DNA of 64,000 bases from Bacteroidota bacterium (GCA_005798905.1 SYIK01000004.1:1-64000), one strand, 5' to 3'; shown: positions 17,322-28,781, counted from the stretch's first letter. Numbers and translations are program-made. Notes: a model not told the origin generated them from the sequence alone.

Positions 17322-18005
17322 TTAATTTTTTAACCCAATTTGTTTGCTTTCGGCATAAGTCAAAATCCGATAACCGGTTTTTGGTAACTCAAACTTTGCA
17401 GTTGGAACAATGTTGTAACTAATTTTTGAAACAGAAAAAATAACCTTTTTATTTCCAAAAACAGTTTCGTATTCCATTGCCAATCCAGGAAGCGATTTAT
17501 AAGCAAATTCAAAATCACGATTTTCTGCTATAATTTCTCGCGTAAAAAAAACAGTAGCGTTTGTTCCGTCTGAAAATTTTGCAACTGCTTTCTGGCAATT
17601 AAACCCTGCAATTATTTTGTATTCATCAAAAAAATCGAATGCAACATTTTGGTACTTATTATTTGCATCTTTCCAATCAGCTGCCGACATCTCAATCAAA
17701 TAATTATGTGTACCTAATGTTTTCAACAGTTTTACATTCCCCGATTTTCCATCAACGATTGTAGCTTGTGTTCCCACTTTATTCGAAATTTCGAACCGGC
17801 TCATGTATCCTTTTAAAAATACTGTTTGCGTTCCGCCATCAATTATTTCTAATGGAGCTATAGCTGTTTTTTCTGTTTGAACAGTTATGGAATAATAAAT
17901 AATTCCTTCTGAAATTCTTTTAGCAGCGTTTGTTGTTTCTTGCGCAAAAAGCAATGAGTTTGTTGAAAAATTGAACACAAATAATATTAACCCAACTGTT
18001 CTCAT
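17322..18005 (-). CDS. Secreted GLPGLI-like protein
   Basis: 227 aa; signal peptide; YKSLPGLAMEYE motif. Confidence 0.65.
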   Translation of the reverse strand: MRTVGLILFVFNFSTNSLLFAQETTNAAKRISEGIIYYSITVQTEKTAIAPLEIIDGGTQTVFLKGYMSRFEISNKVGTQATIVDGKSGNVKLLKTLGTHNYLIEMSAADWKDANNKYQNVAFDFFDEYKIIAGFNCQKAVAKFSDGTNATVFFTREIIAENRDFEFAYKSLPGLAMEYETVFGNKKVIFSVSKISYNIVPTAKFELPKTGYRILTYAESKQIGLKN

Positions 18006-18024
18006 ATTTATGAAGACAACACGG

Positions 18025-19857
18025 TTAGCGTTTTCCGTGCGGTTCTTTTAATTTTTTTTGTTGTTCTTGCATTTTTTCCATTTGCTCTTGCCACTTCGAT
18101 TTTGATTTTGGCTTTTTGCGATTCTCTTCAATCTTTACGAGCAATTTATCGTGATCGATAATAAATCGCTGAATCGTCCATTGCAAAGCCAATGTAATTA
18201 CATTAGAAACGGTATAATACCAAGTTAAAGCCGAAGGCAATCCATTGAAAATAAATAATAAAAACACCGGGAATATATACGGCATATATTTCAACATCGG
18301 ATTATTTTGATCCGGTGCTGCACTCATACTGTAAATAGAAATCAGCATACTTGTTACACAAGCAGTGATGGTAAACAAGCTAACATGCTCGCCGTAAATA
18401 GAACTTATTAAAGGAATATTTCCAAAGTTGAAAATAGAATCAAATGCAGAAAGATCATCGGCCCAAAGAAAATTTTGTCCGCGCAAATCCACATGAGCAT
18501 TAAAGAAACTATACAAAGCAAAGAATATTGGAATCTGCAACAAGCCGGGAAGGCAACCTGCAAATTGATTTACTCCCGCTTCGCGCATAAATTTCATTTG
18601 CTCCATTGCAAATTGTTGTTGCTCGGGAAATTTTTCTTTCAGCTTTGCTAAATCGGGGCGCAATAGTTTCATTTGCGCACTTGTTTTATAACCCGGGTAC
18701 ATCAATGGAGAAGTAATTAACCGAATAAAAAACGTTAACAACAGAATTGCCATTCCATAACTGTTAACCAATTTCATACAAAAATCGAAAACAGGTAATA
18801 CAATGTATTTATTTATTGGCCGTACAAATGCATAAATTCCTTGTCCCAAATTCACCAATTGGCTCATTTCCATTTCGTATTTTTTGAGAATACGATAATC
18901 CGACGGACCATAAAAAACAGATAGTGGAATACTTACATTTTCGCCCTTTGCTTCAATTTGCATATTGGCAGTTGATTGCACCGCCGTTAGCGAATCGTTT
19001 GGCGTACTCCATTCTATTTTTCCACTTTTGAAATTATTTTTAGCAACTAAAATGGTATTGAAAAATCGTTGACGCATTCCCAACCATTGTACTTTATCTT
19101 CAAAAATCACATCACTTCTTCTGCCGATAGTGTGGTAATCAAATTCGCCATTTAAATTATAACCCAATTGCGTATTTACACGTTCGTATTTCAAATCATT
19201 TTCCTGACTTATTGCTCGATAGTTCCATTCTAAATTCAACACTTCGTCAGTTAATAATTTGTCCGCTCCATTTAAATTTAAATTAAAATCGAGCATGTAT
19301 TCATTTGGCTTTATCGTAAACTGATGTGTGATGGCCGATTTCGTAGAATCGGAAGCCAACGTAAATGAAATTGTTTTGCTGCCATCTTCTTTATTTACTA
19401 CTTGGCCAGCTGTAAAAAATAGCTCATTAATTCTTTCCGTTTGATTTACACCGGAATTGATGGCGTAATCAATTTTATCAAAAGATGTTGCCGCAAGTTT
19501 TACTTGATTGCCGTCTTTTGTTTTAAAATTTTTAAGCTCTACCCATTTTGGTTGGCCTCCTTTATTTGAAAAACCAATTATAAAAACTTCATTTTCTACA
19601 ACAGTTATTTCCTCTACCATTGTTGCAGCTTGTGTAAAATTGCTTACAGGTTTTATTTCATTAGAAATTGTAACTGTTCCACTATCTGCAATTGAAGTTT
19701 TTGCCCGTGCAGCTTGAATATTAATATTTGTAATTGAATCGAGAATTGCTTTTTGACGAATGTTGGCTGCGTTTTCTTTATTTATGAAATAAAAATAACC
19801 GAAAAACAAAATTGCCAATGCTATAAATCCTACAACGATATTACGATCAAAGTTCAT
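18025..19857 (-). CDS. yidC: Membrane protein insertase YidC
   Basis: 610 aa; periplasmic domain plus GMAILLLTFFIRLITSPLMYPGYKTSAQMKLLRP core. Confidence 0.97.
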   Translation of the reverse strand: MNFDRNIVVGFIALAILFFGYFYFINKENAANIRQKAILDSITNINIQAARAKTSIADSGTVTISNEIKPVSNFTQAATMVEEITVVENEVFIIGFSNKGGQPKWVELKNFKTKDGNQVKLAATSFDKIDYAINSGVNQTERINELFFTAGQVVNKEDGSKTISFTLASDSTKSAITHQFTIKPNEYMLDFNLNLNGADKLLTDEVLNLEWNYRAISQENDLKYERVNTQLGYNLNGEFDYHTIGRRSDVIFEDKVQWLGMRQRFFNTILVAKNNFKSGKIEWSTPNDSLTAVQSTANMQIEAKGENVSIPLSVFYGPSDYRILKKYEMEMSQLVNLGQGIYAFVRPINKYIVLPVFDFCMKLVNSYGMAILLLTFFIRLITSPLMYPGYKTSAQMKLLRPDLAKLKEKFPEQQQFAMEQMKFMREAGVNQFAGCLPGLLQIPIFFALYSFFNAHVDLRGQNFLWADDLSAFDSIFNFGNIPLISSIYGEHVSLFTITACVTSMLISIYSMSAAPDQNNPMLKYMPYIFPVFLLFIFNGLPSALTWYYTVSNVITLALQWTIQRFIIDHDKLLVKIEENRKKPKSKSKWQEQMEKMQEQQKKLKEPHGKR

Positions 19858-19905
19858 TTTAAGTGAATTTTAAGGTGGGCAAAGATAAGGTAAAGAAAAA
19901 AATGC

Positions 19906-21546
19906 TTAGGATTGTTTCAAGTCAGCTGTTTCCAAATTTTTTGCTTGGCTATATTTTTTTGCAGCTTCAATAAATTTTACAAAAATTGGGTGTGGATTTT
20001 CTACCGTACTTTTTAGTTCGGGGTGAAATTGTACACCAATAAAAAACGGATGATTTGGAATTTCTACAATCTCTATCAAGTCCGTTTGTTTATTTAATCC
20101 GGAAGCAATCATCCCATTTTTTTCAAACTGATCGAGGTATTTATTGTTGAATTCGTAACGATGGCGATGACGTTCAAAAATTTGCATTATACCGTAAATC
20201 TGATGCGCTAATGAATTCTTTTTTAAATCGCACGCATAAGATCCCAATCGCATGGTTCCACCTTTTGTTGTAATCTTTTTTTGTTCTTCCATCATATCTA
20301 CCACTGGTTCCGAGCAAGTTGCTTCCATTTCGGTTGAATGCGCATTTTTTATGTTCAACACATTTCTTGCAAATTCAATTACCGCCATTTGCATTCCTAA
20401 ACAAATTCCGAAAAAAGGAAGTCCGGTTTCTCTTGCAAATTTTACGGCTGTAATTTTCCCTTCAATACCGCGATGACCAAAACCCGGTGCAACTAACAGC
20501 CCATCCAACCCTGTTAATTTTTCGCATACATTTTCAGCAGTGATAAATTCTGAGTGAATATTTTGAATCGTTACTTTGCAATCGTTAATTGCTCCCGCAT
20601 GTACAAATGATTCTAAAATTGATTTGTACGCATCTTGCAATTCCACATACTTTCCTATTAGTCCAATGGTAACTTTTGTTTTAGAAAATTTCAACTTTGT
20701 TAGAAAATTATTCCATTTAATTAAATTCGGAACAGAATCGTTTTCAATCTTTAATTTTTTTAATACAATTTGATCCAATTTATCTTGCATCATCAAAAGC
20801 GGTACTTCATAAATTGTACTCGCATCTCGCGCTTCAATTACTGCATCTATTTTTACATTACAGAATAATGCAATTTTGGTTTTAATATCTTCACTAATTG
20901 GCATTTCCGTTCTACATACAATTATATCGGGAAAAACACCTTCTTGACTTAATAATTTAACCGAGTGCTGTGTAGGTTTTGTTTTTAATTCTTGCGCAGC
21001 TTTTAAATAAGGTATTAAAGTAAGATGAATGACAATTAAATCTTCTTCGGGAAGTTCCCATTGCATTTGTCGAACAGCTTCAATGTAAGGTAGTGATTCA
21101 ATATCACCTACTGTTCCTCCAATTTCTGTAATTATAATATCAAACTTTCCACTTTCACCCAACAACTTAATTCTTCTTTTTATTTCATCCGTAATATGCG
21201 GAATAATTTGAACCGTTTTTCCCAAATAAGCGCCCTCTCTTTCTTTAGTAATTACCGTTTGGTAAATACTTCCAGTGGTAACATTATTAGCTTGAGAAGT
21301 AAACGTATTTAAAAACCGTTCATAATGCCCGAGATCCAAATCTGTTTCAGCTCCATCTTCTGTAACATAACATTCACCATGTTCATACGGATTCAGCGTA
21401 CCGGGATCTACATTAATATATGGATCGAATTTTTGAATAGTAACTTTCATTCCTCTTGCTTGCAACAGTTTTGCAAGAGATGCCGCAATAATTCCCTTTC
21501 CTAATGATGAAGTAACACCGCCCGTAACAAAAACATATTTAGTCAT
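19906..21546 (-). CDS. pyrG: CTP synthase
   Basis: TKYVFVTGGVTSSLGKGIIAASLAKLLQARG; GATase motif GICLGMQMAVIEFARNV. MTKYVF start at 21546 preferred. Confidence 0.98.
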   Translation of the reverse strand: MTKYVFVTGGVTSSLGKGIIAASLAKLLQARGMKVTIQKFDPYINVDPGTLNPYEHGECYVTEDGAETDLDLGHYERFLNTFTSQANNVTTGSIYQTVITKEREGAYLGKTVQIIPHITDEIKRRIKLLGESGKFDIIITEIGGTVGDIESLPYIEAVRQMQWELPEEDLIVIHLTLIPYLKAAQELKTKPTQHSVKLLSQEGVFPDIIVCRTEMPISEDIKTKIALFCNVKIDAVIEARDASTIYEVPLLMMQDKLDQIVLKKLKIENDSVPNLIKWNNFLTKLKFSKTKVTIGLIGKYVELQDAYKSILESFVHAGAINDCKVTIQNIHSEFITAENVCEKLTGLDGLLVAPGFGHRGIEGKITAVKFARETGLPFFGICLGMQMAVIEFARNVLNIKNAHSTEMEATCSEPVVDMMEEQKKITTKGGTMRLGSYACDLKKNSLAHQIYGIMQIFERHRHRYEFNNKYLDQFEKNGMIASGLNKQTDLIEIVEIPNHPFFIGVQFHPELKSTVENPHPIFVKFIEAAKKYSQAKNLETADLKQS

Positions 21547-21722
21547 AAAATAAAATATTTGAATTATGACCAAAGGAAGTATTACGAATTTCCGAGAGGT
21601 CGGGCAAAAATAACTTTATTTCTCTAAGTCAAAAAATAGAAATTATCTTTTGAAATAAAAATTGTTCCCTCTATATATTTTAGCAGCAAAATCATATATT
21701 TATCATCTTAATTTTTATACTG

Positions 21723-23006
21723 ATGAAACAGATTTTTACAACAATTTTTTTGTGTGTAGTTTTTTGCCCACTCTTTGCGCAAAAAACCTATATCTGGTGC
21801 GGAAATTTGATTGATGGCATTTCTAATTCTTCCAAAAAAGAAATGACAATCGTAGTTGAAAAAAACAGCATTCTTCGTATTGAATCAGGATTTGCAACTC
21901 CAGAAAAAAACGACAAACTAATTGACCTAAAAACCAAAACCGTCACACCGGGTTGGATAGATATGCACGTACATATTGAGAGCGAGCAAAATCCAAATCG
22001 TTACCTGAATGAATTTACGCAAAATAGCTCCGACATTGCTTTTCAATCAACAAATTATGCCGAAGCTTCGTTAAATATTGGCTTTACATCTGTAAGAGAT
22101 TTGGGAGGAAGTGGTGTAAATATTTCGCTCAGAAATGCGATTAACAAAGGAATAATCAAAGGACCTCGAATTTTTACAGCAGGTAAAAGTATAGCATCAA
22201 CTGGCGGCCATGCCGATCCTACAAACGGATACCGAAAAGATTTGATGGGCGATCCCGGCCCAAATGAAGGAGTTGTAAATAGTCCTGAAGATGGTAAAAA
22301 AGCAGTAAGGCAGCGTTACAAAGACGGATCTGATTTAATAAAAATTACCGCAACAGGCGGTGTTTTAAGCGTTGCAAAAAATGGAAGTAACCCTCAATTT
22401 ACCGAAGAAGAAATAAAAGCAATTGTAGAAACAGCGAACGATTATAATATGAAAGTTGCAGCACATGCCCATGGTGCCGAAGGAATGAAAAGAGCTATCC
22501 GAGCTGGAGTTCATTCTATTGAACACGGTAGTTTGATGGATGATGAAACAATTGAACTTTTTAAAAAATATAAAACATGGTATGTTCCCACACTAACAGC
22601 AGGACAATCTGTCGCAGACTCCGCAAAGAAAAAAGGATTTTTCCCTGAAATTGTAGCTGTAAAAGCAATTGCCATCGGTCCGCAATTAAAAACAACTTTT
22701 GAAAAAGCATATAAAGCCGGTGTAAAAATTGCATTTGGAACAGATGGCGGAGTTTACAAACATGGGTTGAATTGGAGAGAATTTATTTACATGACAGAAT
22801 CCGGAATGCCTGCAATGGATGCAATAAAAGCTGCTACAATAAACGCAGCAGAATTATTGGGAATGAAAGAACAATTGGGAAGTATTGAAGTTGGTAAACT
22901 AGCGGATATTGTTGCAATGGATGGCGATCCACTTCAAGATGCACAAGTTTTTGGGAAAGTTGTTTTTGTAATGAAAGATGGAATTGTTTATAAAAATCAA
23001 AAATAG
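21723..23006 (+). CDS. Amidohydrolase family protein (imidazolonepropionase-like), secreted
   Basis: 427 aa; signal peptide; TPGWIDMHVHIE; AHAHGAEGMKRAIRAGVHSIEHG; FGTDGG. Confidence 0.92.
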   Translation: MKQIFTTIFLCVVFCPLFAQKTYIWCGNLIDGISNSSKKEMTIVVEKNSILRIESGFATPEKNDKLIDLKTKTVTPGWIDMHVHIESEQNPNRYLNEFTQNSSDIAFQSTNYAEASLNIGFTSVRDLGGSGVNISLRNAINKGIIKGPRIFTAGKSIASTGGHADPTNGYRKDLMGDPGPNEGVVNSPEDGKKAVRQRYKDGSDLIKITATGGVLSVAKNGSNPQFTEEEIKAIVETANDYNMKVAAHAHGAEGMKRAIRAGVHSIEHGSLMDDETIELFKKYKTWYVPTLTAGQSVADSAKKKGFFPEIVAVKAIAIGPQLKTTFEKAYKAGVKIAFGTDGGVYKHGLNWREFIYMTESGMPAMDAIKAATINAAELLGMKEQLGSIEVGKLADIVAMDGDPLQDAQVFGKVVFVMKDGIVYKNQK

Positions 23007-23977
23007 TTTCCGTCAATTAAATAATTATTTACATAATTTTTTACGCCTTCCTCTAAACTATAAAATTCTTTTTGGTAGCCGACATTGCGCAGTTTATCCA
23101 TTTTTGCTTCGGTAAAATATTGGTACTTTTCTCGTATATCAATTGGCATATCTACAAATTCGATACAATTTTCTTTTTCCATACTTTTAAAAATAGCAGC
23201 AGCTAATTCGTTGAAAGAATGAGCTTTTCCCGTTCCTAAATTATATAAACCCGAAGCCGGTTTATTTTCCATCATCCAAAAACAAATTTCAATAACATCT
23301 TTTACATAAATAAAATCCCTAAGTTGTTCCCCATCTTTATAATTGGGATTATGCGATTTGAATAATTTCACTTTTCCGGTTTCTACTATTTGATTGAATG
23401 CATGAAAAACTACACTCGCCATTCTTCCTTTGTGAAATTCATTTGGGCCGTAAACATTGAAAAATTTTAAGCCTGCCCAAAATGGTGGTTGATTTTTCTG
23501 ACCAATCACAAACTTATCAAATTCATTTTTTGAAACACCATACGGATTGAGCGGTTGCAATTTTTCAACCAATTCATGTGCATCTTCATAACCAAAATCA
23601 CCCATGCCGTAAGTTGCAGCTGATGAAGCATACACAAGTGGAATATTATTTTCAGTGCAATAATTCCATATTTGTTTTGAATATTCAAGATTCAATTTTT
23701 CATGAACTGAATAATCAAATTCAGTCGTGTCGGTTCTTGCACCCAAATGAAAAACAAATGCAATATTTCTTTGCTCAGTTTTTAGCCAATGAAACAAATT
23801 GTTTCGATGAATTTTATCGCAATATTTTTTATCAATGTAGTTTGATAATTTTTTTTCGGTTTCAAACTCATCTACAATGATGATGTTGTAAAACCCTTTT
23901 TGATTAAAATAACTAAGCAAACAACTGCCAACAAAACCCGCTGCTCCGGTAATTAATATGGTCGCATTTTTATTCAT
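22997..23977 (-). CDS. rfaD: ADP-glyceromanno-heptose 6-epimerase
   Basis: 326 aa; ILITGAAGFVGSCLLSYFNQKGFYNIIIVDEF; NVYGPNEFHKGRMASVVFHAFNQI. Confidence 0.93.
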   Translation of the reverse strand: MNKNATILITGAAGFVGSCLLSYFNQKGFYNIIIVDEFETEKKLSNYIDKKYCDKIHRNNLFHWLKTEQRNIAFVFHLGARTDTTEFDYSVHEKLNLEYSKQIWNYCTENNIPLVYASSAATYGMGDFGYEDAHELVEKLQPLNPYGVSKNEFDKFVIGQKNQPPFWAGLKFFNVYGPNEFHKGRMASVVFHAFNQIVETGKVKLFKSHNPNYKDGEQLRDFIYVKDVIEICFWMMENKPASGLYNLGTGKAHSFNELAAAIFKSMEKENCIEFVDMPIDIREKYQYFTEAKMDKLRNVGYQKEFYSLEEGVKNYVNNYLIDGNYF

Positions 23978-23978
23978 A

Positions 23979-26210
23979 TCAAATAGAAACTAATGCAGCA
24001 CTGGATTCTTCTTTTGCTAAATAATTTTTAATGGCGTTATCGTATTTTTCTTTCCACCAATCTATGTTTTCCCAAAATTCTTCATCTACCAAAATTTCGC
24101 CGCCAGTAACAATTCCAATTCTTTCGTGCGGCAATTCTTCAATTGTATTTTCAAATGCTTCGATGGAATCTGCTTTTACCGTTACTACCACTCTGCTTTG
24201 TCCTTCGCCAAACAAATATGCATCTTTACGAATGGTTGCTTTTGTTTCAATTGCAAAACCGAGTTCACGATTAAATCCACTTTCGCATAAAGTAACAAAC
24301 AAACCACCTTCACTAACATCGTGTGCCGATTCCACTATTTTTTTCGAAATCAATTCAGCCAATTTTTGTTGCAATAAAAATTCTTCCTCTAAATCAAAAG
24401 AGGGTGCAGGTGAAAATTTTACTCCCTGCAATTTGTTCAAGTATTGAGATGAATTAATATCGTCATTCGACTGACCTAATAAATAAATTACATCTCCGGA
24501 TTCTTTAAAATCAAGTGTCATTTTATTTTCTATATTTTCCAACAAACCCACCATCCCAATTGTTGGCGTTGGAAATACCGGCCCATCGGGATTTTGGTTG
24601 TAGAAACTTACATTTCCACCCGTAACCGGTGTATTGAATTTTGTACATGCTTCGCCCATTCCTTTTATTGCATTTACAAATTGATAATACACTTCGGTAT
24701 TGTACGGATTTCCAAAATTCAAACAATTTGTTACACCCAATGGTTGTCCGCCACTGCAAACAATATTTCTTGCTGCTTCACTTACCGCCATCATTGTTCC
24801 TTTGTACGGATCGGCAAACACATAACGACTGTTGCAATCCGTAGTTACTGCTAATGCTTTTGAAGTTCCTTTTATTAATACAACTGCGGCATCACTTGGC
24901 GCATTGGTGGAAGTATTGTTGGTTCCCACCATACTGTCGTATTGATGAAAAATCCATTTTTTGGAAGCAATTGACGGAAGTTGAATTATTTTTTCTGCAA
25001 CCTCTTTCAAATCTTCTGGAACAGGAATTGAAGATGGATTAAATTTATTTATTTCTGCTAAATATTCTGGTTTGCTGAATTCTCTTTCATACTGCGGAGC
25101 GCCGCCACCCAGCACTAATTCATAAGCTGGCAATGATGCTTCCAATTCTCCATTCAAATAAAAGTTCAACAAACCATCATCTGTAACTTTTCCAATTACA
25201 GCTACTGGTAAGTCCCATTTGTCAAATATTTTTTTCACTTCCTCTTCTCTTCCTTTTTCAACAACCATCAACATTCTTTCTTGACTTTCACTTAATAACA
25301 ATTCCCAAGCTTTTAGATTTTTTTGTCGCGTTGGAACTTTTTCCAAATCGATATGCATACCTGCTTCACCTTTTGCACTCATCTCAGCCGTAGAGCAAAT
25401 AATTCCGGCAGCACCCATATCCTGCATTCCTACAATTGCACCTGTTTGAATTACTTCCAAGCAAGCTTCCAATAATTTTTTTTCTTGAAAAGGATCACCA
25501 ACTTGTACGGCTGGTAAATCTTGCACACTTTCTTCAGTAATATTTGCAGATGCAAAAGATGCTCCGCCAATTCCATCTTTTCCGGTTGCACTTCCTACAT
25601 ACATCACCGGATTTCCAATTCCTTTTGCAGTGGCAGAAACTGTTTCGCCAACTTTTACAATTCCAACACTCATCGCATTTACTAAAGGATTGGAATGATA
25701 ACATTCATCAAAATAAATTTCTCCGCCAACGGTAGCAACGCCAAAACAATTCCCGTAATGTCCGATTCCATGAACTACCCCTGCTAATAAATGTTGTGTT
25801 TTATCTTCATCCAAATTTCCAAATCGAAGTGAATTCAATGCTGCAATTGGTCTTGCTCCCATTGTAAAAATATCGCGATGAATACCTCCAACTCCTGTTG
25901 CAGCACCTTGAAAAGGTTCGATTGCCGAAGGATGATTATGTGATTCAATTTTGAAAACAACACCTAAACCATTTCCAATATCCATTAATCCCGCATTTTC
26001 TTCTCCAGCTTTTACCAACATTCTTCCCCCTTCGCGCGGTAATGTTTTTAACCATTTTATGGAATTTTTATAACTGCAATGTTCGCTCCACATTCCACTG
26101 AACGCACATAGCTCGTTGAAATTGGGTGTTCGCCCAAGTTTTTGTTTTATTAACTCAAATTCTTCTGCAGTAAGTCGAAGCTCTTCAGCTGTTTTTTTGG
26201 TAATTTCCAT
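23979..26210 (-). CDS. purL: Phosphoribosylformylglycinamidine synthase subunit PurL
   Basis: 743 aa; FSGMWSEHCSYKNS; KIESHNHPSAIEPFQGAATGVGGIHRDIFTMGARPIA. Confidence 0.97.
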   Translation of the reverse strand: MEITKKTAEELRLTAEEFELIKQKLGRTPNFNELCAFSGMWSEHCSYKNSIKWLKTLPREGGRMLVKAGEENAGLMDIGNGLGVVFKIESHNHPSAIEPFQGAATGVGGIHRDIFTMGARPIAALNSLRFGNLDEDKTQHLLAGVVHGIGHYGNCFGVATVGGEIYFDECYHSNPLVNAMSVGIVKVGETVSATAKGIGNPVMYVGSATGKDGIGGASFASANITEESVQDLPAVQVGDPFQEKKLLEACLEVIQTGAIVGMQDMGAAGIICSTAEMSAKGEAGMHIDLEKVPTRQKNLKAWELLLSESQERMLMVVEKGREEEVKKIFDKWDLPVAVIGKVTDDGLLNFYLNGELEASLPAYELVLGGGAPQYEREFSKPEYLAEINKFNPSSIPVPEDLKEVAEKIIQLPSIASKKWIFHQYDSMVGTNNTSTNAPSDAAVVLIKGTSKALAVTTDCNSRYVFADPYKGTMMAVSEAARNIVCSGGQPLGVTNCLNFGNPYNTEVYYQFVNAIKGMGEACTKFNTPVTGGNVSFYNQNPDGPVFPTPTIGMVGLLENIENKMTLDFKESGDVIYLLGQSNDDINSSQYLNKLQGVKFSPAPSFDLEEEFLLQQKLAELISKKIVESAHDVSEGGLFVTLCESGFNRELGFAIETKATIRKDAYLFGEGQSRVVVTVKADSIEAFENTIEELPHERIGIVTGGEILVDEEFWENIDWWKEKYDNAIKNYLAKEESSAALVSI

Positions 26211-26284
26211 AACGAAGCAAAACTATATGAATAACCTTAAACAGAAAATCGGAAATTGTAAAAAAAATTAAACACTGCTTTACA

Positions 26285-27445
26285 TTATGCTATTTGTTTG
26301 GATGGGATGATTGAATCCAAAACCGATTGATAAACCCGGAAAAGAATTTCAATATCATATTCGTCAATCATTTTTCGACGCCCATTTTGTCCCATTTGTA
26401 TTCTTTCATTCTTTTGCAATAAAATCATTTCTTCCATTTTAGCTGCAAGGTCTTTTGCATTTTTTGGCTTGCATAAAAAACCATTGTAACCATCTTGAAC
26501 AATATTGCTACACCCTTTGCTATCCGTAGTTATCACCGGCAGTTCCATGCAGCAAGCTTCCATTATTGAACGAGGCGTTCCTTCGTTGTAATAAGTTGGC
26601 AAAACCAAACAATCTGATTTTGCAAGACGAGATCTTACATCTTCAATAAATCCATGATAAGAAATTAACCCATTATTTTGCCATTCTTGCAATTGCTCTG
26701 CCGAAATCGAGTCGGGATGGTTGATTTCAAATTTTCCAATTAATTGACAATCGAATTCAACCCCTTTTTCTAATAATAATTTAGATGCGGCTGCATAATA
26801 TTGAATTCCCTTACTTTTTAGCAAACGCACTGCCATAATAAAAGTAAATGGGCGAACGACATTCATCTTATTTTCGATGGGAGAAATTAATGTTGTCGCA
26901 ATTCCATCTCCAGGAATTATTTTTAATTGACGAGAAGCAACCATTTTGTATTTTAAAAACAAATCAGCATCTTCTGAATTTTGAAACCAAACTTGATAAG
27001 AATTTTTTAGCGATAATTTATATAATAAGCGAACCAAAAATTGCAACCAATTTTTTTTATTGAATGAATAGCCCAATCCAGCAACAACAGCAACAGAAGT
27101 AACTTTTGCAACTGCTGCTGCAAAAGTTCCGTAGATATTTGGTTTTACGAAATAATGAAAAACGAGCAAAGGTTTTATTTTTCGATAAAGTCGCAAGAGG
27201 TTAAAAAACAATTTAAAATCCTGTAGAATATTCAATCCACGATTATTGATTTTAATTTTATGAATGATACAGCCTTCATCCGTTAAATAGTTTAGAAATT
27301 TATCCTCTCCGGCAATAACATGAACTTCAAAATTTTTTGCAATCAAAAATTTTACAACATGCAATCGATAATTGTAAACCGACCACCCACAGGTAGAGGT
27401 AAGCACTACCCTTCTATTCGTTTGTTTTTCTGCAAATGAATTCAT
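26285..27445 (-). CDS. Glycosyltransferase family 4 protein
   Basis: 386 aa; VVLTSTCGWSVYNYRLHVVKFL; YYNEGTPRSIMEACCMELPVITTDSKGC. Confidence 0.9.
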   Translation of the reverse strand: MNSFAEKQTNRRVVLTSTCGWSVYNYRLHVVKFLIAKNFEVHVIAGEDKFLNYLTDEGCIIHKIKINNRGLNILQDFKLFFNLLRLYRKIKPLLVFHYFVKPNIYGTFAAAVAKVTSVAVVAGLGYSFNKKNWLQFLVRLLYKLSLKNSYQVWFQNSEDADLFLKYKMVASRQLKIIPGDGIATTLISPIENKMNVVRPFTFIMAVRLLKSKGIQYYAAASKLLLEKGVEFDCQLIGKFEINHPDSISAEQLQEWQNNGLISYHGFIEDVRSRLAKSDCLVLPTYYNEGTPRSIMEACCMELPVITTDSKGCSNIVQDGYNGFLCKPKNAKDLAAKMEEMILLQKNERIQMGQNGRRKMIDEYDIEILFRVYQSVLDSIIPSKQIA

Positions 27446-27513
27446 GACATTTATAATTCTTATTTATCTATAAATTTGAGCAAAATAACTGTTTTATTTT
27501 CACCCTACCAATC

Positions 27514-28755
27514 ATGGAACAAACCAGTCTTTTTATTTTATACTTCCTTGTTTTTATTGCTACTTTTTATTTCATAAGTAAAAAAAGAAAAATTGAACTT
27601 AGTTTTTCCAAATTGAGTTTTGCATTTATAGCCAAACTTGCAGCCGGATGTTTTTATGGTTTTATTTTTTTGAAAATTTACAAAGGAGATGATACTTGGA
27701 AACTTCACCAAGCCGGACTTGCAGAATATGAACAATTAATAAAAACACCCTTTCATTTCTTTGCATCCCTTTTTCAGCACGGTTATCAGGAAAACCAAAC
27801 GCTTAGTTTTTTTACTTCGCATCATTCTTATTGGAAAGATTTACCTGATAACATTTTAATAAAACTACTTGCTATTTTCAACTTATTTAGTCAAGGTTCT
27901 TATTATATCAATGTTATCTTTTTCAACTTCCTTGTTTTGTGGGGACATTATTTTTTATACAAACTATTTCTTCCACTTTACGAAAAAAACAAACAACTAC
28001 TTTTTTGTATTGTATTCTTTTTTCCGCCATTATTGTTTTGGGAAAGTGGCATCAGAAAAGACGGAATCATGTTTTTAACATTGATGGGATTTCTTTATCA
28101 TTTTTCTATTTTGATACAAACGTCAAAAAAGAAAAATATTTTTTACGCGATTCTGTTTCTTGTAGGTTTATTTATTTTCCGAAATTTTGTAGCACTTGTT
28201 ACAGTTGCCGTTGCACTGTTTTGGATGCTATTTAATTTATTCCCAAGAAAAACTATTCTTATTTTTTTGGGTGGATTGGCAATAATTGTTTCTCTATTTT
28301 TTGCAACAAGTTTTTTAACCCCCGATTTAAACTTGCCATTGCAAATGGCAAACCGACAAGAACGATTTCAAAATTTAACCGGCGGTTCACAATTACCCCT
28401 TCCTCAACTTACAGCTGATTTTAAAAGTTATATTTCCATTTTACCAACTGCAATAAATCATGCTTTTATTCGCCCTTACCCCAACGAGATAAAAAACCCA
28501 TTTTACCTTTTGGCATTTGCCGAAACAGTTTGCCTTTTAACTATTCTGGTTGTTCTATTATTTTACAACCGAATTTTTTTTACGAAAATCATACAATCTC
28601 CTTTATTATTTAGTCTGTTGTTGTTGGCAGTATTTAATTATATACTGATTGGGTATATGGTTCCATTTCTTGGCGCAATTATTCGTTACAAAGCGATATA
28701 CGAAATCATCCTCTTTCTTATTCTACTTAAAGGCGTTAAACATCTTAAATTATAA
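27514..28755 (+). CDS. Polytopic membrane protein (unknown function)
   Basis: 413 aa with many predicted TM segments, adjacent to a glycosyltransferase. Confidence 0.7.
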   Translation: MEQTSLFILYFLVFIATFYFISKKRKIELSFSKLSFAFIAKLAAGCFYGFIFLKIYKGDDTWKLHQAGLAEYEQLIKTPFHFFASLFQHGYQENQTLSFFTSHHSYWKDLPDNILIKLLAIFNLFSQGSYYINVIFFNFLVLWGHYFLYKLFLPLYEKNKQLLFCIVFFFPPLLFWESGIRKDGIMFLTLMGFLYHFSILIQTSKKKNIFYAILFLVGLFIFRNFVALVTVAVALFWMLFNLFPRKTILIFLGGLAIIVSLFFATSFLTPDLNLPLQMANRQERFQNLTGGSQLPLPQLTADFKSYISILPTAINHAFIRPYPNEIKNPFYLLAFAETVCLLTILVVLLFYNRIFFTKIIQSPLLFSLLLLAVFNYILIGYMVPFLGAIIRYKAIYEIILFLILLKGVKHLKL

Positions 28756-28756
28756 A

Positions 28757-28781
28757 TAATAATAATGTTTAATTATTATTA
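28757..28781 (+). terminator. AT-only hairpin after 27514-28755
   Basis: Perfect 10-bp stem TAATAATAAT / ATTATTATTA with 5-nt loop just after the stop; no U tract. Confidence 0.35.

Noticed and set aside
24523-25042. Cluster of small ORFs antisense to or overlapping purL
   Set aside because: Shadow ORFs in a long, well-supported gene; low-complexity translations.
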